Positions 12,146 through 22,800 of a stretch of 64,000 bases of DNA are shown piece by piece. The DNA lies in assembly GCA_963662175.1 (NCBI GenBank), contig OY759214.1, positions 11,656,001 through 11,720,000 of the forward strand, given 5' to 3'. The notes under the pieces were generated by a model. That model made no database searches and was not told the DNA's origin. It worked only from the letters and a program-made list of their open reading frames with translations. The first letter of the stretch is position 1; each line of letters starts with the position of its first letter. The stretch is from Aradus depressus (lineage: Eukaryota; Arthropoda; Insecta; Hemiptera; Aradidae). Both the position numbers and the translations under genes were made by a program.

Positions 12146-12609
12146 CTGCGAGTTGAAATGGCTCAACCCCCCCCCCCCCCCCCCCCCCCTCCTACCGCCG
12201 AGACTACCTCCTAGGATATTTCCTCTTCCAAATGCTAAAATCCAGAGAACCCTCCTACCTAAGTCCTAGATTTTATCTATTTTATTTTTTATTTTATGCA
12301 ATTATTGTTGTTTAAACTCTTATGCATATCAGATTTTTCTTAAATTAAATGATATAATGGCTATGTGACATAATATAGAAAACAAGAATAAAATAAAACA
12401 AATGTGCACATATTATGTACCTATAATAAAAATATACAATTTATTATATCAACTTCGTTGCCTTAGCAGAGGTGAGAATTTGAAGAGAGTTTGGACGTTC
12501 AGACAGCTCCAATTTCTTCCTATTAATAGAGCTCTATTAATTTCTAGCAGTTCTAGAGAGTCCAGCTGTCTACTTTTTTCACAAAAATTAACGCGTGACC
12601 GTTGAACAA

Positions 12610-12708
12610 TCCTGTGCCGATGTTAGATACTCGTTAAAGTCGATGTTAGATCCCTAGTAGAGTAGTAGGCGATATTATCTCGTAGTTGAAGCCCGGACAT
12701 GGCTCACA
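12610..12708 (+). repeat. SINE-A fragment, 3' part
   Basis: CCTGTGCCGATGTTAGATAC, then AGTAGGCGATATTATCTCGT and GCCCGGACATGGCTCACAC. Confidence 0.75.
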
Positions 12709-12904
12709 CAAAACAATTACTACGATGCTGACTAGTTTTTTGTTTTTTTTGTTGAACAAATGTACAATATTAACAATTATGGTCAATAGTAACAAGTCTT
12801 GTTTTTCATACATTAATTATTATCATAAAATATATTTTTTAGAAAACATATGTCAGCAGAAATATTACAAAATTGTATTCAATATTCTCTATTTCTTGTT
12901 GCAG

Positions 12905-13021
12905 GGAGACGAGAATCTGATGTACAATCGAGACGAGACGTGGAAAACCAGCCGGCAAAACGGCGGACCAAGCTACTCCTTGGCTACGTCACCTCTATCT
13001 ACGTCATCCTCCTCCGAGTAG
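12905..13021 (+). CDS. candidate terminal exon of an unidentified plus-strand gene
   Basis: A pyrimidine-rich TTCTCTATTTCTTGTTGCAG precedes an open stretch reading GDENLMYNRDETWKTSRQNG, then a Ser-rich tail SPLSTSSSSE and TAG at 13,019-13,021. Composition and the good acceptor look like a real last exon, but no upstream exon was found and I do not recognise the protein. It may be a relic. Confidence 0.35.
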   Translation, partial: GDENLMYNRDETWKTSRQNGGPSYSLATSPLSTSSSSE

Positions 13022-13139
13022 ACTCGCCCAGAATATGTCATCGGTTAAACTGCGTTACCATCTAAGCCGATTTTTGTACATTCTCAGAACGGAAACAAAC
13101 CTTTAGCCCAAATTATATTTAAGTTTTATAAATCTGTTT

Positions 13140-13420
13140 ACCCTAGTCTGCCCCCACCCCAGAGGGGTGGCGTGGTGGGGGTTACCCCTCCAGTCTATAT
13201 AAGGCGGGCTTCAACTGTCTCAGCCTTTCTTCGCTTTTGTCCGTGCAGCTCGCAGTACTCTTGTCTCTCCAATAAATATATTTACATGTTATTTCTTGCT
13301 GCATGCTCCTCTTTCCTCTCTGTTTCTAGACTGAAAATGCTGGGTACATCCTCAGCAGTAAGAAAGAACCTCTACTTCTACAGTTCTCTAGTATGCCGAG
13401 CGAACACATTCTAAAGAGGA
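13140..13420 (+). promoter_or_regulatory. TATA-box and AATAAA pair; possible solo LTR or old promoter
   Basis: GC-rich sequence unusual for the region leads to CTATATAAGGCGGGCTT (near 13,195), a pyrimidine-rich start-like stretch, then CAATAAATATAT about 75 bp on. A TATA box closely followed by a polyadenylation signal is how short LTRs are built. Ends and target repeats could not be fixed. Confidence 0.35.
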
Positions 13421-13448
13421 TCCCAGCCCATACACTGTGGACCCTTAA

Positions 13449-13885
13449 AAAAGCAACTTGGAACTCACCTTTTCTACCATTATACTAAAGCAATTTGGAA
13501 CTCACCTTTTCTACCATTATACTAAAGCAACTTGGAACTCAGTTTTCTACCATTATACTAAAGCGATTTGGAACTCAGTTTTCTACCATTATACTAAAGC
13601 AACTTGGAACTCAGTTTTCTACCATTATACTAAAGCAACTTGGAACTCAGTTTTCTACCATTATACTAAAGCAACTTGGAACTCAGTTTTCTACCATTAT
13701 ACTAAAGCAACTTGGAACTCAGTTTTCTACCATTATACTAAAGCAATTTGGAACTCAGTTTTCTACCATTATACTAAAGCAACTTGGAACTCAGTTTTCT
13801 ACCATTATACTAAAGCAACTTGGAACTCAGTTTTCTACCATTATACTAAAGCAACTTGGAACTCAGTTTTCTACCATTATACTAG
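13449..13885 (+). repeat. 36/37-bp minisatellite, 12 copies
   Basis: The unit AAGCAACTTGGAACTCAG plus TTTTCTACCATTATACTA is repeated twelve times. The first two units are 37 bp (CACCTTTTC) and the other ten are 36 bp. Because 36 is divisible by three, two plus-strand frames stay open throughout (repeating WNSVFYHYTKAT in one). There is no sign of a gene. Confidence 0.95.
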
Positions 13886-14074
13886 GTAAATGTCCCAGAT
13901 AAGCCTTGTATTTATCCCGTTCTGACCATGTAAATTCGTATATCAATACACAGGTAATGCAGATTAACTGAAGGTTTATTCAAGAAATATGTCACTTTGG
14001 TACAGTCCACCTATGTTCGCGTACGTACATTTTTCATGAAATATACATGACATTAATACATAAATAGCTTTTTT

Positions 14075-15318
14075 TGAAGTGAAACTTCTTTAGCGAGACT
14101 AGTCAATCGGAATTACCTCGACATAAAGGGATGAGTAGCGCATGCGTACAAGTCAACTACGAGTTTAGGTCGGTGTCGAAGCATCACTTGTTGTGTGCTA
14201 CGTGTTTGTATACGGTTTATGCGTTAAAATAATACGTTTGATTATTAATTTAGTTGTATTCTGAGTTAGTGTTAAATAGTTAAAAATTACAAAAACTTCA
14301 ACAGAACTTCATTAACCTAAAATTTACCTACTTTAAAATGGTTAATACTTATAACAAAAATAAAATAAAATGTATATATATATATATACATTAAAGTATA
14401 CTTCCAGGCAAAAGGCCCTATCCCTCAATTTTAGAGATTTTCATGTTTTGGCCCTATCCCACACTATTCACTATCCCGAACATTTCTGTTAACTCCATTT
14501 TGTAATCATTTTCAACAAAATTTATAAAAATAGAAAATTAGAAATTGGAGTGCCTTTGACATTGCAAAATGTGGTCCAGGGAAAAGGCCCTAACCCTCAA
14601 TTTGAAGGCCCTAACCCACATACTCTCACAAAACTTTAAATAATTTGAGAGACCAAACGACCTATCCCCCAGTCCAAATGCCAAATGATGATCTATATTT
14701 TTGCCAAACATTTGTTCAAAAATATTTCTTGTGTTTTTTTGTTAAATATAAAGAAATTAAAAAATGTAATAAAATGTAATTTTTTTTTTACCAATGATAG
14801 AAGTGGGTTAGGGCTTTCGTTCTGAACATTCGGGACTTTCAAAAACTGCCAAATAGGTTGGACCAATAGGTTAGGGTTTTTGGTAGTTTACATTATGCGA
14901 TAGGCCCCGTTGCTACAAGCTGACAAAGGCCCTAATCAACAAAGTGGTTCACTTTACTGTTATTTCTTGTAAAGAGATGCAAGTATTGATGAAAAATAAT
15001 TGTTCTATGTAACAGAAAAGATTCTTAAAGATTACAATTAAACTAATGTGGAAAGCCAACTTGGTTTGTTTAATAATGAAACAGTTTTTTCTTTCTCCTG
15101 TAAAGTTAACCTTATGTGGGTTAGGACCTTTTGCCTGGAACGCATCGATATACATCTGTTTATATATATATATATATATATTTTATTTCATTTTTATTAT
15201 AACTATTCACTTTTTTTTTTTTATTATTAACCTATAATATAATGAGATATATAAATATATATTAATTTGTTTATTTAATCCGCATGGTTAATGAAGACAA
15301 AAGAAGTTTCACTTCAAC
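14075..15318. mobile_element. candidate DNA transposon with nested inverted repeats
   Basis: TTGAAGTGAAACTTCTTT at the left is inverted at the right (AAAGAAGTTTCACTTCAA, near 15,300). A second inverted pair lies inside (CCAGGCAAAAGGCCCTA near 14,405; AGGACCTTTTGCCTGG near 15,125). Several GGCCCTA(A/T)CCC motifs occur in the left half and TTAGGG(C/T)TTT in the right half. No transposase was found. GAAGTGAAACTTCTGTAGCG recurs alone at 30,547. Confidence 0.55.
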
Positions 15319-16054
15319 CGTGCGTCGATGTGGGTGAGGCACACCTGATTTTTTTTATTTCTCTAGTTTGTTCTCCCTTTAATAAAGACTGAATGTGAAA
15401 CGAGAAATATAACAGAGTAAAAGAAAAACTGTATAATAATAAATACAATATGTAACATCTATGAGCGAACAAAAATATAAGTTTTTTTTCACAGTGTACA
15501 ATACTAACAAAAAATTAAATTATCTTGATGCGAAATAATTGTACGATAGTTTTCCCTGCATTGAGATCAGATCACACCTTGTAGGGCCCCGTAGGCAAAC
15601 ATTGCATTGATGTATTAATTTATACACATAATCTTTAATATTGTCCCTTCCCTATCTATGCCAATGCCCTAATTCATGAAAATTCAATGATTTCATGAAT
15701 ATGGTTGTTGAGTTATACTGATTAATTCCCAACATCGTCACTAGAGTTCTACACGTGCACTGTACCCTCAAAATCATGAAAAACTTACGTTATTTGTTCA
15801 AAATGTTCGTTCTTTGCGCTTCCCAAAAACACTTAAAACATTTAATTAGTTCATTGTATATATAAAATAATTGAATATAAATGTTATTTGAGGCATATCT
15901 TTAGATAACCTCTCAGAATTCCTAACGTAGTAGCTACATTCTCCGCGGATAACCTGAAAATACATCCCTTTGAGCATACTAAACAGGATGGGGGACCCCC
16001 AGGAACACTATCATGCACACCGTTCTTCTATCTGCTGGGTCAGTACTAAGATAC
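15319..16054. other. no gene recognised
   Basis: AT-rich spacer with short open frames only. Confidence 0.5.
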
Positions 16055-16282
16055 CAAAAAGGTTAGCTCAGAGGTACCGTCCTTACTTACTGAGCTCAAG
16101 ATCGCGGGTTCGGAACCCGGCCAAGGCCATTAGGTTCTCGATTTAGGAGTTGAAAAAACGAGAAACATTAAGCGATGGTCCCGAGGTCAGATACTCGTTA
16201 ACTCCCCATAATAGAGTGGGGCTAATATCCAGAGCGACGAAGGAGCGCTCTGGTAGTAGGCGGTATGACATAGTTAAATAAC
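16055..16282 (+). repeat. SINE-A copy, shortened body
   Basis: TTAGCTCAGAGG (A box) and GGGTTCGGAACCCGGCC (B box, one change), then a compressed body ending at GAGCGCTCTGGTAGTAGGCG. Confidence 0.85.
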
Positions 16283-16507
16283 TTATTGACTATGATTATT
16301 GGGAATATCAGAGCTCGGTTTATTGAGACTACGGTGTCTTTATACAATTTAATTACTTACTTAAAGTTAATTCTCACCTAACGAAATTTAACCACTTTAC
16401 TCCCCCCCCCCCCCCCCCCCCCCCAGAACTTTCCGCTGGATCCGCGCCACAATTTTTTTTGTTATAAACTAACCAACGAACACTAACTTAACATTTTACG
16501 TATACCT

Positions 16508-16914
16508 AATACTATATATGAGGAGTTTGGAGCCAGAGCGGACCAACCCAAAATTTTTCGGAAAATGAGTTATTACTATCCTGATGTTGGCATAGGTTCC
16601 CTTTTTTCAAAACCAGTGTGGATCACTTAGTTTCTTCACTTCAGTGATAGATAGCAGCACTTTAAGTTTAGTTCACAAATATTTTGTGCATATATTTTCA
16701 AAGTCACAATGGATCATACGGCCTTCAAAAACTTTATAGAACACAAAAAGGGATCACTCATCCAATACTATTCTAAAATTTCAAATATAAATAAATATTT
16801 GGGGCCCATTTATGGAGATAAACAAAATGTACTCAATTTTCAATTGCCATTTTCTTCCTGTTCAGTTTCAACCAGTTGGTCCGCTCTGGCTCCAAACTCC
16901 TCATATATAGTATT
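16508..16914. mobile_element. fold-back element with perfect 40-bp arms
   Basis: 16,508-16,547 and 16,875-16,914 are perfect reverse complements over 40 bp (AATACTATATATGAGGAG... and its inverse). The 327-bp centre has a 69-residue open frame starting MDHTAFKNFIEH that runs into the right arm; I do not recognise it. Confidence 0.8.
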
Positions 16915-16916
16915 TT

Positions 16917-17125
16917 AGTAAAAAGTAAAGAAAAAACGTATGTTTTTAAAAAAAATATACAATATATTATACAAATATATATAATATGGGAATACTTTCG
17001 GTATTTCTACCATCTTCAGCCGCGACTTAACAAATACTCTATACCGAAAGTACTGCCATATTATATATTTGTGAAATAGACGATATATATTTTTTTTTTA
17101 ACACGTTTTTTCTTTACTTTTCATT
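16917..17125. repeat. imperfect palindrome adjoining the fold-back element
   Basis: Outer arms AAAAGTAAAGAAAAAACGT and ACGTTTTTTCTTTACTTTT; inner arms ATATAATATGG...ACTTTCGGTA and TACCGAAAGTA...CCATATTATAT. Spans about 210 bp. Confidence 0.75.
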
Positions 17126-17961
17126 AAGTGTTTCACAATATCTCTGCAAAAAATGTGAAGTATCGTATCATTCTCTTTAGTGGTACACTTGTGAAGAACA
17201 GAAAGTTTGGGACCAAATGTACAGAAAAATCTTTCTTTTTTTTCTTCTTTAATGAAGTAGCATTTCTTTATTATATATTTTTCACTTGTATGACTGTGGC
17301 CAAAGTGACATACATAATTTTATGGAATTGAACACTATTCTTACGTCAAAAGTCTAATTATCTGTCAATTATTATGTACAATATAATTATTACACACATA
17401 ACTATTACATACATTGTTTGTAATGTATTAGATATATTATTATTCATATCTAATTGTCTACGTCTAGTCATCTACGTATAGTACATTCTTCTAAATTCTC
17501 TTTTACTTATGGAAGATCACTTAGAGCAAAACACATAAAGAAAATATATTTAAATAATTCCTATGTTATACATTATATTATACATACAGATACATACTGT
17601 ATGGTTGTATCTCTTATGTACAGACACAAACTATTTCATCTATTATTATTATGTAGTAGTAATAAACTAAATTAAATGGTAAATTTACAAAAAAAACTTA
17701 CAATTTATTTTACCTTTATTTATTGCTGTTCTCATGAAAATATCCCATAAACCAAAACATTACATTCAGAGGTACGGTATGAGTTAAAAAGTGATTCGCA
17801 GAACACTAAGGAGTAAAAAGGTGTCTTGGTGATGGGAGCAGCCACGAAAGCCGGCTATCCATAGATTAAATTATTATATGATATGGAATCACTTTGATCT
17901 TTGATTTTATATCCTACGTCAGGCATGTCCACATAATAAAAGTTTTTTTTTTTTTAGAAAA
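17126..17961. other. no gene recognised
   Basis: AT-rich spacer with TA-rich simple sequence at 17,360-17,470. No family assigned. Confidence 0.5.
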
Positions 17962-18520
17962 TTAATCTATACGTTTTCGCTTTCTCTTCAAAGCCAATCG
18001 ACCGTTTGGGCTAAAACTCAATATTTGATTTACATAGTGGCTTCTGAATCCTCATACTAAATTTCATGTCGATACATTGATTACATCGGTAGTTATTTTG
18101 ATTTTTAAGTTGTATTCAAATGGGCATAAAAAAAAAAAAATTTCATGAAAATACTCTTGTAGGGAGGGTGACTAGTTAAACAGTTTTTAACTTTTTTTTT
18201 TTTTTTTTTTTTTTAAATTCGAAATGGTGTCCATTTAAGTATTTATATTGTATCCACAGCTTTACGATGTTATATATACAGTACAGAGTAAGTTATTTAA
18301 TAGGCCAATAATTCGATGTTGAACTTTCACCGGAATTTCATGTTCCCATGTTAATAATGAAAGATAAAATGTCTGTGAATACTATAACACCCGATAGAGT
18401 GAATGTATTGTACACACTCAAATTGATATATTGATCAAATTTTTCTTCAAGAGAGAAAAAACCTAATTGTATGATTCGTTCTGGGGATGTACACTGCCGG
18501 TCATTTACCGACGCCTATTA
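17962..18520. repeat. repeat X, two fragments in opposite orientation
   Basis: 17,975-18,130 is minus-strand 3' family sequence (GCCAATCGACCGTTTGG, CATGTCGATACATTGATTAC). 18,310-18,515 is plus-strand (AGGCCAATAATTCGATGTTG, CTGGGGATGTACACTGCCGG, TCATTTACCGACG). Confidence 0.68.
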
Positions 18521-18989
18521 TTATTATATATATATTTTTTTTCATTTTTAGATTCAAAGATTGAAAAACATGAAATTCTAGTGAAAACTCAACATGGAAT
18601 TATTGGTCAATTACATAACTTCCCCTATACTTTGTACGGGGATGTAAAATATTCATGTAGATATTTATGGAACCTAGCACAATATTGATATGAAACTTGG
18701 TACCTTAACCTGAGAGACCTTTTTTCCAACCTAAAAACTTCAAAATACATTACTTGGCCAATGTAAGGTGCTCTCTCTGACTGAAGTGTCAGTACGACAT
18801 CGATATTCATTTAAGTATTATATTCCTCCGTTAAAAGCCCACTCACATGAAAAACAGGTATCTCCTTACTTATTCACAATTCACTTCCAGTTTCTTTGTT
18901 CAATTTTCTTTTTTTTTTTCCCCCATCAGGTCTTCTCCTTTAGCCAGAAACAGGATCCAATTATTTACTTCTCCAGCTACAGGATGTAA

Positions 18990-19405
18990 CGAGAGGTTAT
19001 GTAATCAGTCAAAAATTCGATGCGGTGTTTTCAATGGAATCTCATGTTTTCCGACCTCCTGGTTTCAAGAATGGAAAAAAAAAAAAAAAAAAAAAAGTCT
19101 GTCTATATGTGAATACAGAACTCTGTAAGGACGGCACCTGTACTCAAAAAAACACAATAACTGCCTATGTTCAACTATCGATTTCTTTCAAAATCGATCA
19201 AGGGAAGGGAGTTCCAGACAAGAGGAGCTTCACATAAATAATAACCGCCGATGTAATGAAAATATGGACACAAAATTTAGTATGAGGATTTAGAAGCATG
19301 TAAGTCGAATATTGAGTTTTAACCCAAACAGTCGATTGGCTTTGAAAATAGAGCAAAGACGTATAGATTAATTCTGTACATAGACGGTGATTCACAGACG
19401 ACCTT
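18990..19405 (+). repeat. repeat X copy
   Basis: GAGAGGTTATGTAATCAGTC, AATCTCATGTTTTCCGACCT, ATAACCGCCGATGTAATGAA, GTCGATTGGCTTTG and the end GACGGTGATTCACAGACGAC. Confidence 0.74.
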
Positions 19406-19857
19406 GTTTTATATATAAAATGGTATATAGCTATATGATTTTTGGATCAAAACAACTTTTATTAGAAGAAAACTTTTTTTAGGGAAACCAGAGAAACTTT
19501 TCAAGGTTAAAACAAAGAGCTATAAAAACAAAAGTAATTTCATATAATACATCTAAGAGATAATTAAGTGTAGGATATTCCCTCTCGACTATCCGGAGCT
19601 CTCTTCGAAAATGTTATTGTTATATTTCTGACAAAAATAAACTAAAATATGTAATTCCACAACAGGACTTTCTCAAACCAAAGGGGGGAGGGGAGAGAGA
19701 GTGATCTTCAAAAACAAGAGTTATAAGAGAGTCCTGTTATGGCCACAACACATATAGTTACATATATTTCTTGTTTTATCCATTTTGAAAACGACCAATA
19801 TTGAAAACATATTTTAAAATTCGTTGCTATGCGTTATAATTTAAACAAACATTACTT

Positions 19858-19982
19858 AGTTCGAAACCCGGCCGAGGTCCGTAGATTTTTTATTTGGAAA
19901 GCTAAAAAAACTTGAGCACATCGTCCTTCGGAAGGGAAGTTAAACGATGGACCCGAGCCATTGCAATGTCAGGTACTCTGAT
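19858..19982 (+). repeat. SINE-A fragment, 5' half
   Basis: Starts in the B box (GTTCGAAACCCGGCCGAGGT) and runs through the body to TCAGGTACTC. Confidence 0.8.
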
Positions 19983-20305
19983 GAATCATCTTTACATAAT
20001 AAATGTTTTAATGTATTGTTTTGTTAAGTTGTGGTTGGAAAAACACGATTTTACTACACGATTTACTACACGATTACTACACGATTTTGATGAAACATAC
20101 TTAAAATAAAAAAATATATATAAATACATTCTACAAAAATACCGTTAGACGAATTTTTTTTAAACGAATTCAACGACAAAACTTTTTACATCCATGATCT
20201 ACACTACGCTGCAGCAGCTGGGGAATCCGCTCATGAATCAGTAAGTACATTATATATATAGTGTATATAAATAGTATATATATATACATATAGTTTTGTC
20301 TAAAA

Positions 20306-20922
20306 CAGCGTTTCCCAACCTGTGGTATGCGTACCATTGGTGGTACGGGAGTTGCTGGTTGGTGGTACGCGAAAAATAATCAATAATGGCGGACATAAAA
20401 AAAAAAAAAAAATTAAATCATAAAAATATCATACAAACGTTTTTTCCTATAATTCATAAAAATTATTTTAATAAATAAAATTATACAGTAAAGTTGTTAA
20501 TATGTACAGTCGATGATCGAAAATCCGGCAATCGATATCGTTTTTTTGGAGTGCACTTTTAAATTTAGCCGATAGCCATCAGTAACTTGAGATGTCGCCG
20601 CCACTGTTGTGATCGCGCATTTATTAGTAAACAAAATATGACAAAATAGTAGATAAATATGAAACCTTGAACAAACTCAAACATATATATATATATATAT
20701 GTTACAGTAAGTTTATAATCCGGCATGACGTTTAGGCGTGTTTCAATGTAATTTGTCTCATTATGTAATGTGAATAGACATAGGTTAGGGAAAAAAATTT
20801 ATAATGCAAATAACACTCGCAATAACAAATTTCACGAAATACAATCATTTTTACGAAATGGTACAATTTAGCATGATGTACTACCAAGTGGTACGCGATC
20901 CAAAAAAGGTTGGGAAACGCTG
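20306..20922 (+). mobile_element. hAT-type non-autonomous transposon (MITE) with 8-bp target duplication
   Basis: Inverted ends CAGCGTTTCCCAACCTGTGG and, at the right, AGGTTGGGAAACGCTG, flanked by perfect 8-bp repeats GTCTAAAA (20,298-20,305 and 20,923-20,930). Sub-terminal GGTACGCG also recurs inverted. No transposase. Tigger-like motifs lie inside. Confidence 0.92.
20503..20745. mobile_element. Tigger/pogo-like fragment inside the hAT element
   Basis: TACAGTCGATGATCGAAAAT then CCGGCA, and again CAGTAAGTTTATAATCCGGC about 200 bp on, resemble CAGT...ATCCGGCA pogo-type termini. Both are in the same orientation, so this is not a simple intact element. Confidence 0.45.
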
Positions 20923-21028
20923 GTCTAAAAGATAAACTGAAATGAAAATACGGTAATTATTCCGAATCGGGCCTCCACCCCCCAACCGCGCACAATTTTT
21001 TTTTTTAGAAATTCGCATAACCAACAGC

Positions 21029-21125
21029 ACGATTATGAACTCAGAATTTCGGAAATCCAAAATGGCGATCAAAATGTTTTCCGGGCCGCCATTTTGGATT
21101 TCCCAAATTCTGAGTTCATAATCGT
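21029..21125. repeat. near-perfect palindrome, 39-bp arms
   Basis: ACGATTATGAACTCAGAATT...AATGGCG is answered by CGCCATT...AATTCTGAGTTCATAATCGT with about two mismatches and an 18-19-base loop. Confidence 0.88.
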
Positions 21126-21746
21126 AATCAGAGACCCCAAAAACCCCCGAGTACGAATTTTCCATTAATGTTGACAATTATATTCGGAGATAATGCATTT
21201 ATTCATTAAATTTGTTAATTCTAAATTATTTAAACTCCGATTACAACAATTAAAAATTATTTGCGCAACTTGGGATGTTGTGCATTCTTCTTGTATGGAC
21301 TTTCTGAAGGGGATGCAAAAGGTTTCATCAAAAAACTTCCTTGCTCAACGAGATTCATAAGTTGGCGATTTTTCTTCCCAAAGTTGCCAATAAATAAGAA
21401 AGTATGAATTTTGGATAAGGTCCTGGAGTAGCGATGGAGTCGAAGGATGAGGAGACTTTTGATAAATTATATATGGATACTTTCCCATAACCTACAGTTA
21501 ATCACTGTCAACCCAAAATGGCAATTTATATCCAGTTCTATCATTAGCTTCCTTCGTCTATTGATTAATAAAGCTCAACATGTGGTCAACGAATATCTTT
21601 AAAAATTGAGAAAAAAACTGATATGTTATATGAAAACAGTGCGGAAAGATGGATACCGCCATAGATCCGCCACAACGGAACCCAGAAGAGTTTTCAAACA
21701 TTAAGTAAGAATTGTTTTTACTGGAAGCCCTACCTTTATAAATAGT
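21126..21746. other. no gene recognised
   Basis: Spacer between the 97-bp palindrome and the SINE pair; a 78-codon minus-strand frame shows no domain. Confidence 0.5.
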
Positions 21747-22018
21747 TAGTTTATAGTTTATTTTATCTGGGAGGTAAAAAATACTTAAGCACACCGTCCT
21801 ACGGATCAGAAGTTAAGCGATGGTCCCGACCCTGTGAAATGTCAGGTACTCATTAAACCCTATCTTAGGTAATTAAACCTAGGTAGGCAAAATTTAGGAC
21901 TCATACAATAGAGTCGGGCTCATGTCCACCAGGGCTAAGAAAGAAATTAAAAGAGCCCTTATTTTATTAGTAGGCGATATGACCTCGTAGTTAAACCCCG
22001 GGTCCAGTTAAAGCCATA
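21747..22018 (+). repeat. SINE-A copy interrupted at its tail by SINE-B
   Basis: Body from TTTATTTTATCTGGGAGG through the GTAGGCGATATGACCTCGTA block. Its tail AGTCACAATAACTAA (22,019-22,033) is duplicated at 22,220-22,234 on the far side of SINE-B. Confidence 0.85.
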
Positions 22019-22033
22019 AGTCACAATAACTAA

Positions 22034-22219
22034 GAGCGTAGAGCTTTGGTCGCATGGTCTAACCTTGATTTGCGGGTTCGAATACCGTCCGGGAGTAGGT
22101 TTTATTTCGTAGATAGAACTCCCTCCCAGAGCCTATGTTGTAAATAACTAGATAATACAGTTATAAGAGACATGGCTAATATGCATCGTACATAAGGCCA
22201 ATTAAAAAAAAACTACATG
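22034..22219 (+). repeat. SINE-B (second tRNA-derived SINE) with 15-bp target duplication
   Basis: tRNA-like head GAGCGTAGAGCTTTGGTCGC and B box GGGTTCGAATACC, then a non-tRNA body (TTTTATTTCGTAGATAGAA, GGCTAATATGCATCGTAC) and an A-rich tail. It is flanked by perfect AGTCACAATAACTAA repeats (22,019-22,033 and 22,220-22,234). The same family lies on the minus strand at 59.9-60.1 kb. Confidence 0.88.
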
Positions 22220-22276
22220 AGTCACAATAACTAAATATAATATTCATTTTTGTTGTGTTTAAATATATAAGTCGAC

Positions 22277-22800
22277 TCATCATATATATAAAGCTGAAAA
22301 TGTCTGTGCGTTGTACCGCTATAACTCACGAACGGCTTGATGGATTTGATTAATTTTTTTTTTATTTGTTCGTCATCGTCTGTAGAAGGTTATAGGCGTA
22401 TTAGTACCTCACTATCTGGTCCATCCCAGCATCCACCCACGCAATCTTTGTAACTCAAAAACCACTGCAATGATTAATGAGGAATCTTTTTGAATAGATA
22501 AGTTTTATCTACCGGAAGGTTAAGGTCTATTTTTTAATCAACCCCTGGTCCATCCCAGCATCCACTCACGCAATCTTTGTAACTCGAAAACCATTGCAAC
22601 GATTAATGAGAAATCTTTTTGAATAAATTAGTTTTAGCTCCAAAGCTAGCGTTACTACAGTTGAAGGACTATAAGCCTTATTCCGTATGAATAATTGAAA
22701 ATTATAACATCATGAATGTACTGTCGAGGAACTGAATAGCCTTATAGGAGATATTGGGAGAAAGTCAAAGTTCCCCGGGCAACGCCGGGTATTACTGCTA
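22277..22800 (+). mobile_element. Helitron-like non-autonomous element
   Basis: It begins TCATCATATATATAAAGCTG and ends with a GC-rich hairpin CCCGGGCAACGCCGGG, about 10 bases before CTGCTA|T. Helitrons start with TC and end in CTRR just after a hairpin. Two internal blocks (22,420-22,515 and 22,548-22,640) sharing GGTCCATCCCAGCATCCAC are direct repeats. No coding sequence. Confidence 0.65.

Noticed and set aside
13449..13885. CRISPR-like array (regular 36-bp repeats).
   Set aside because: No unique spacers between repeats, and the context is a eukaryotic genome; it is a minisatellite.
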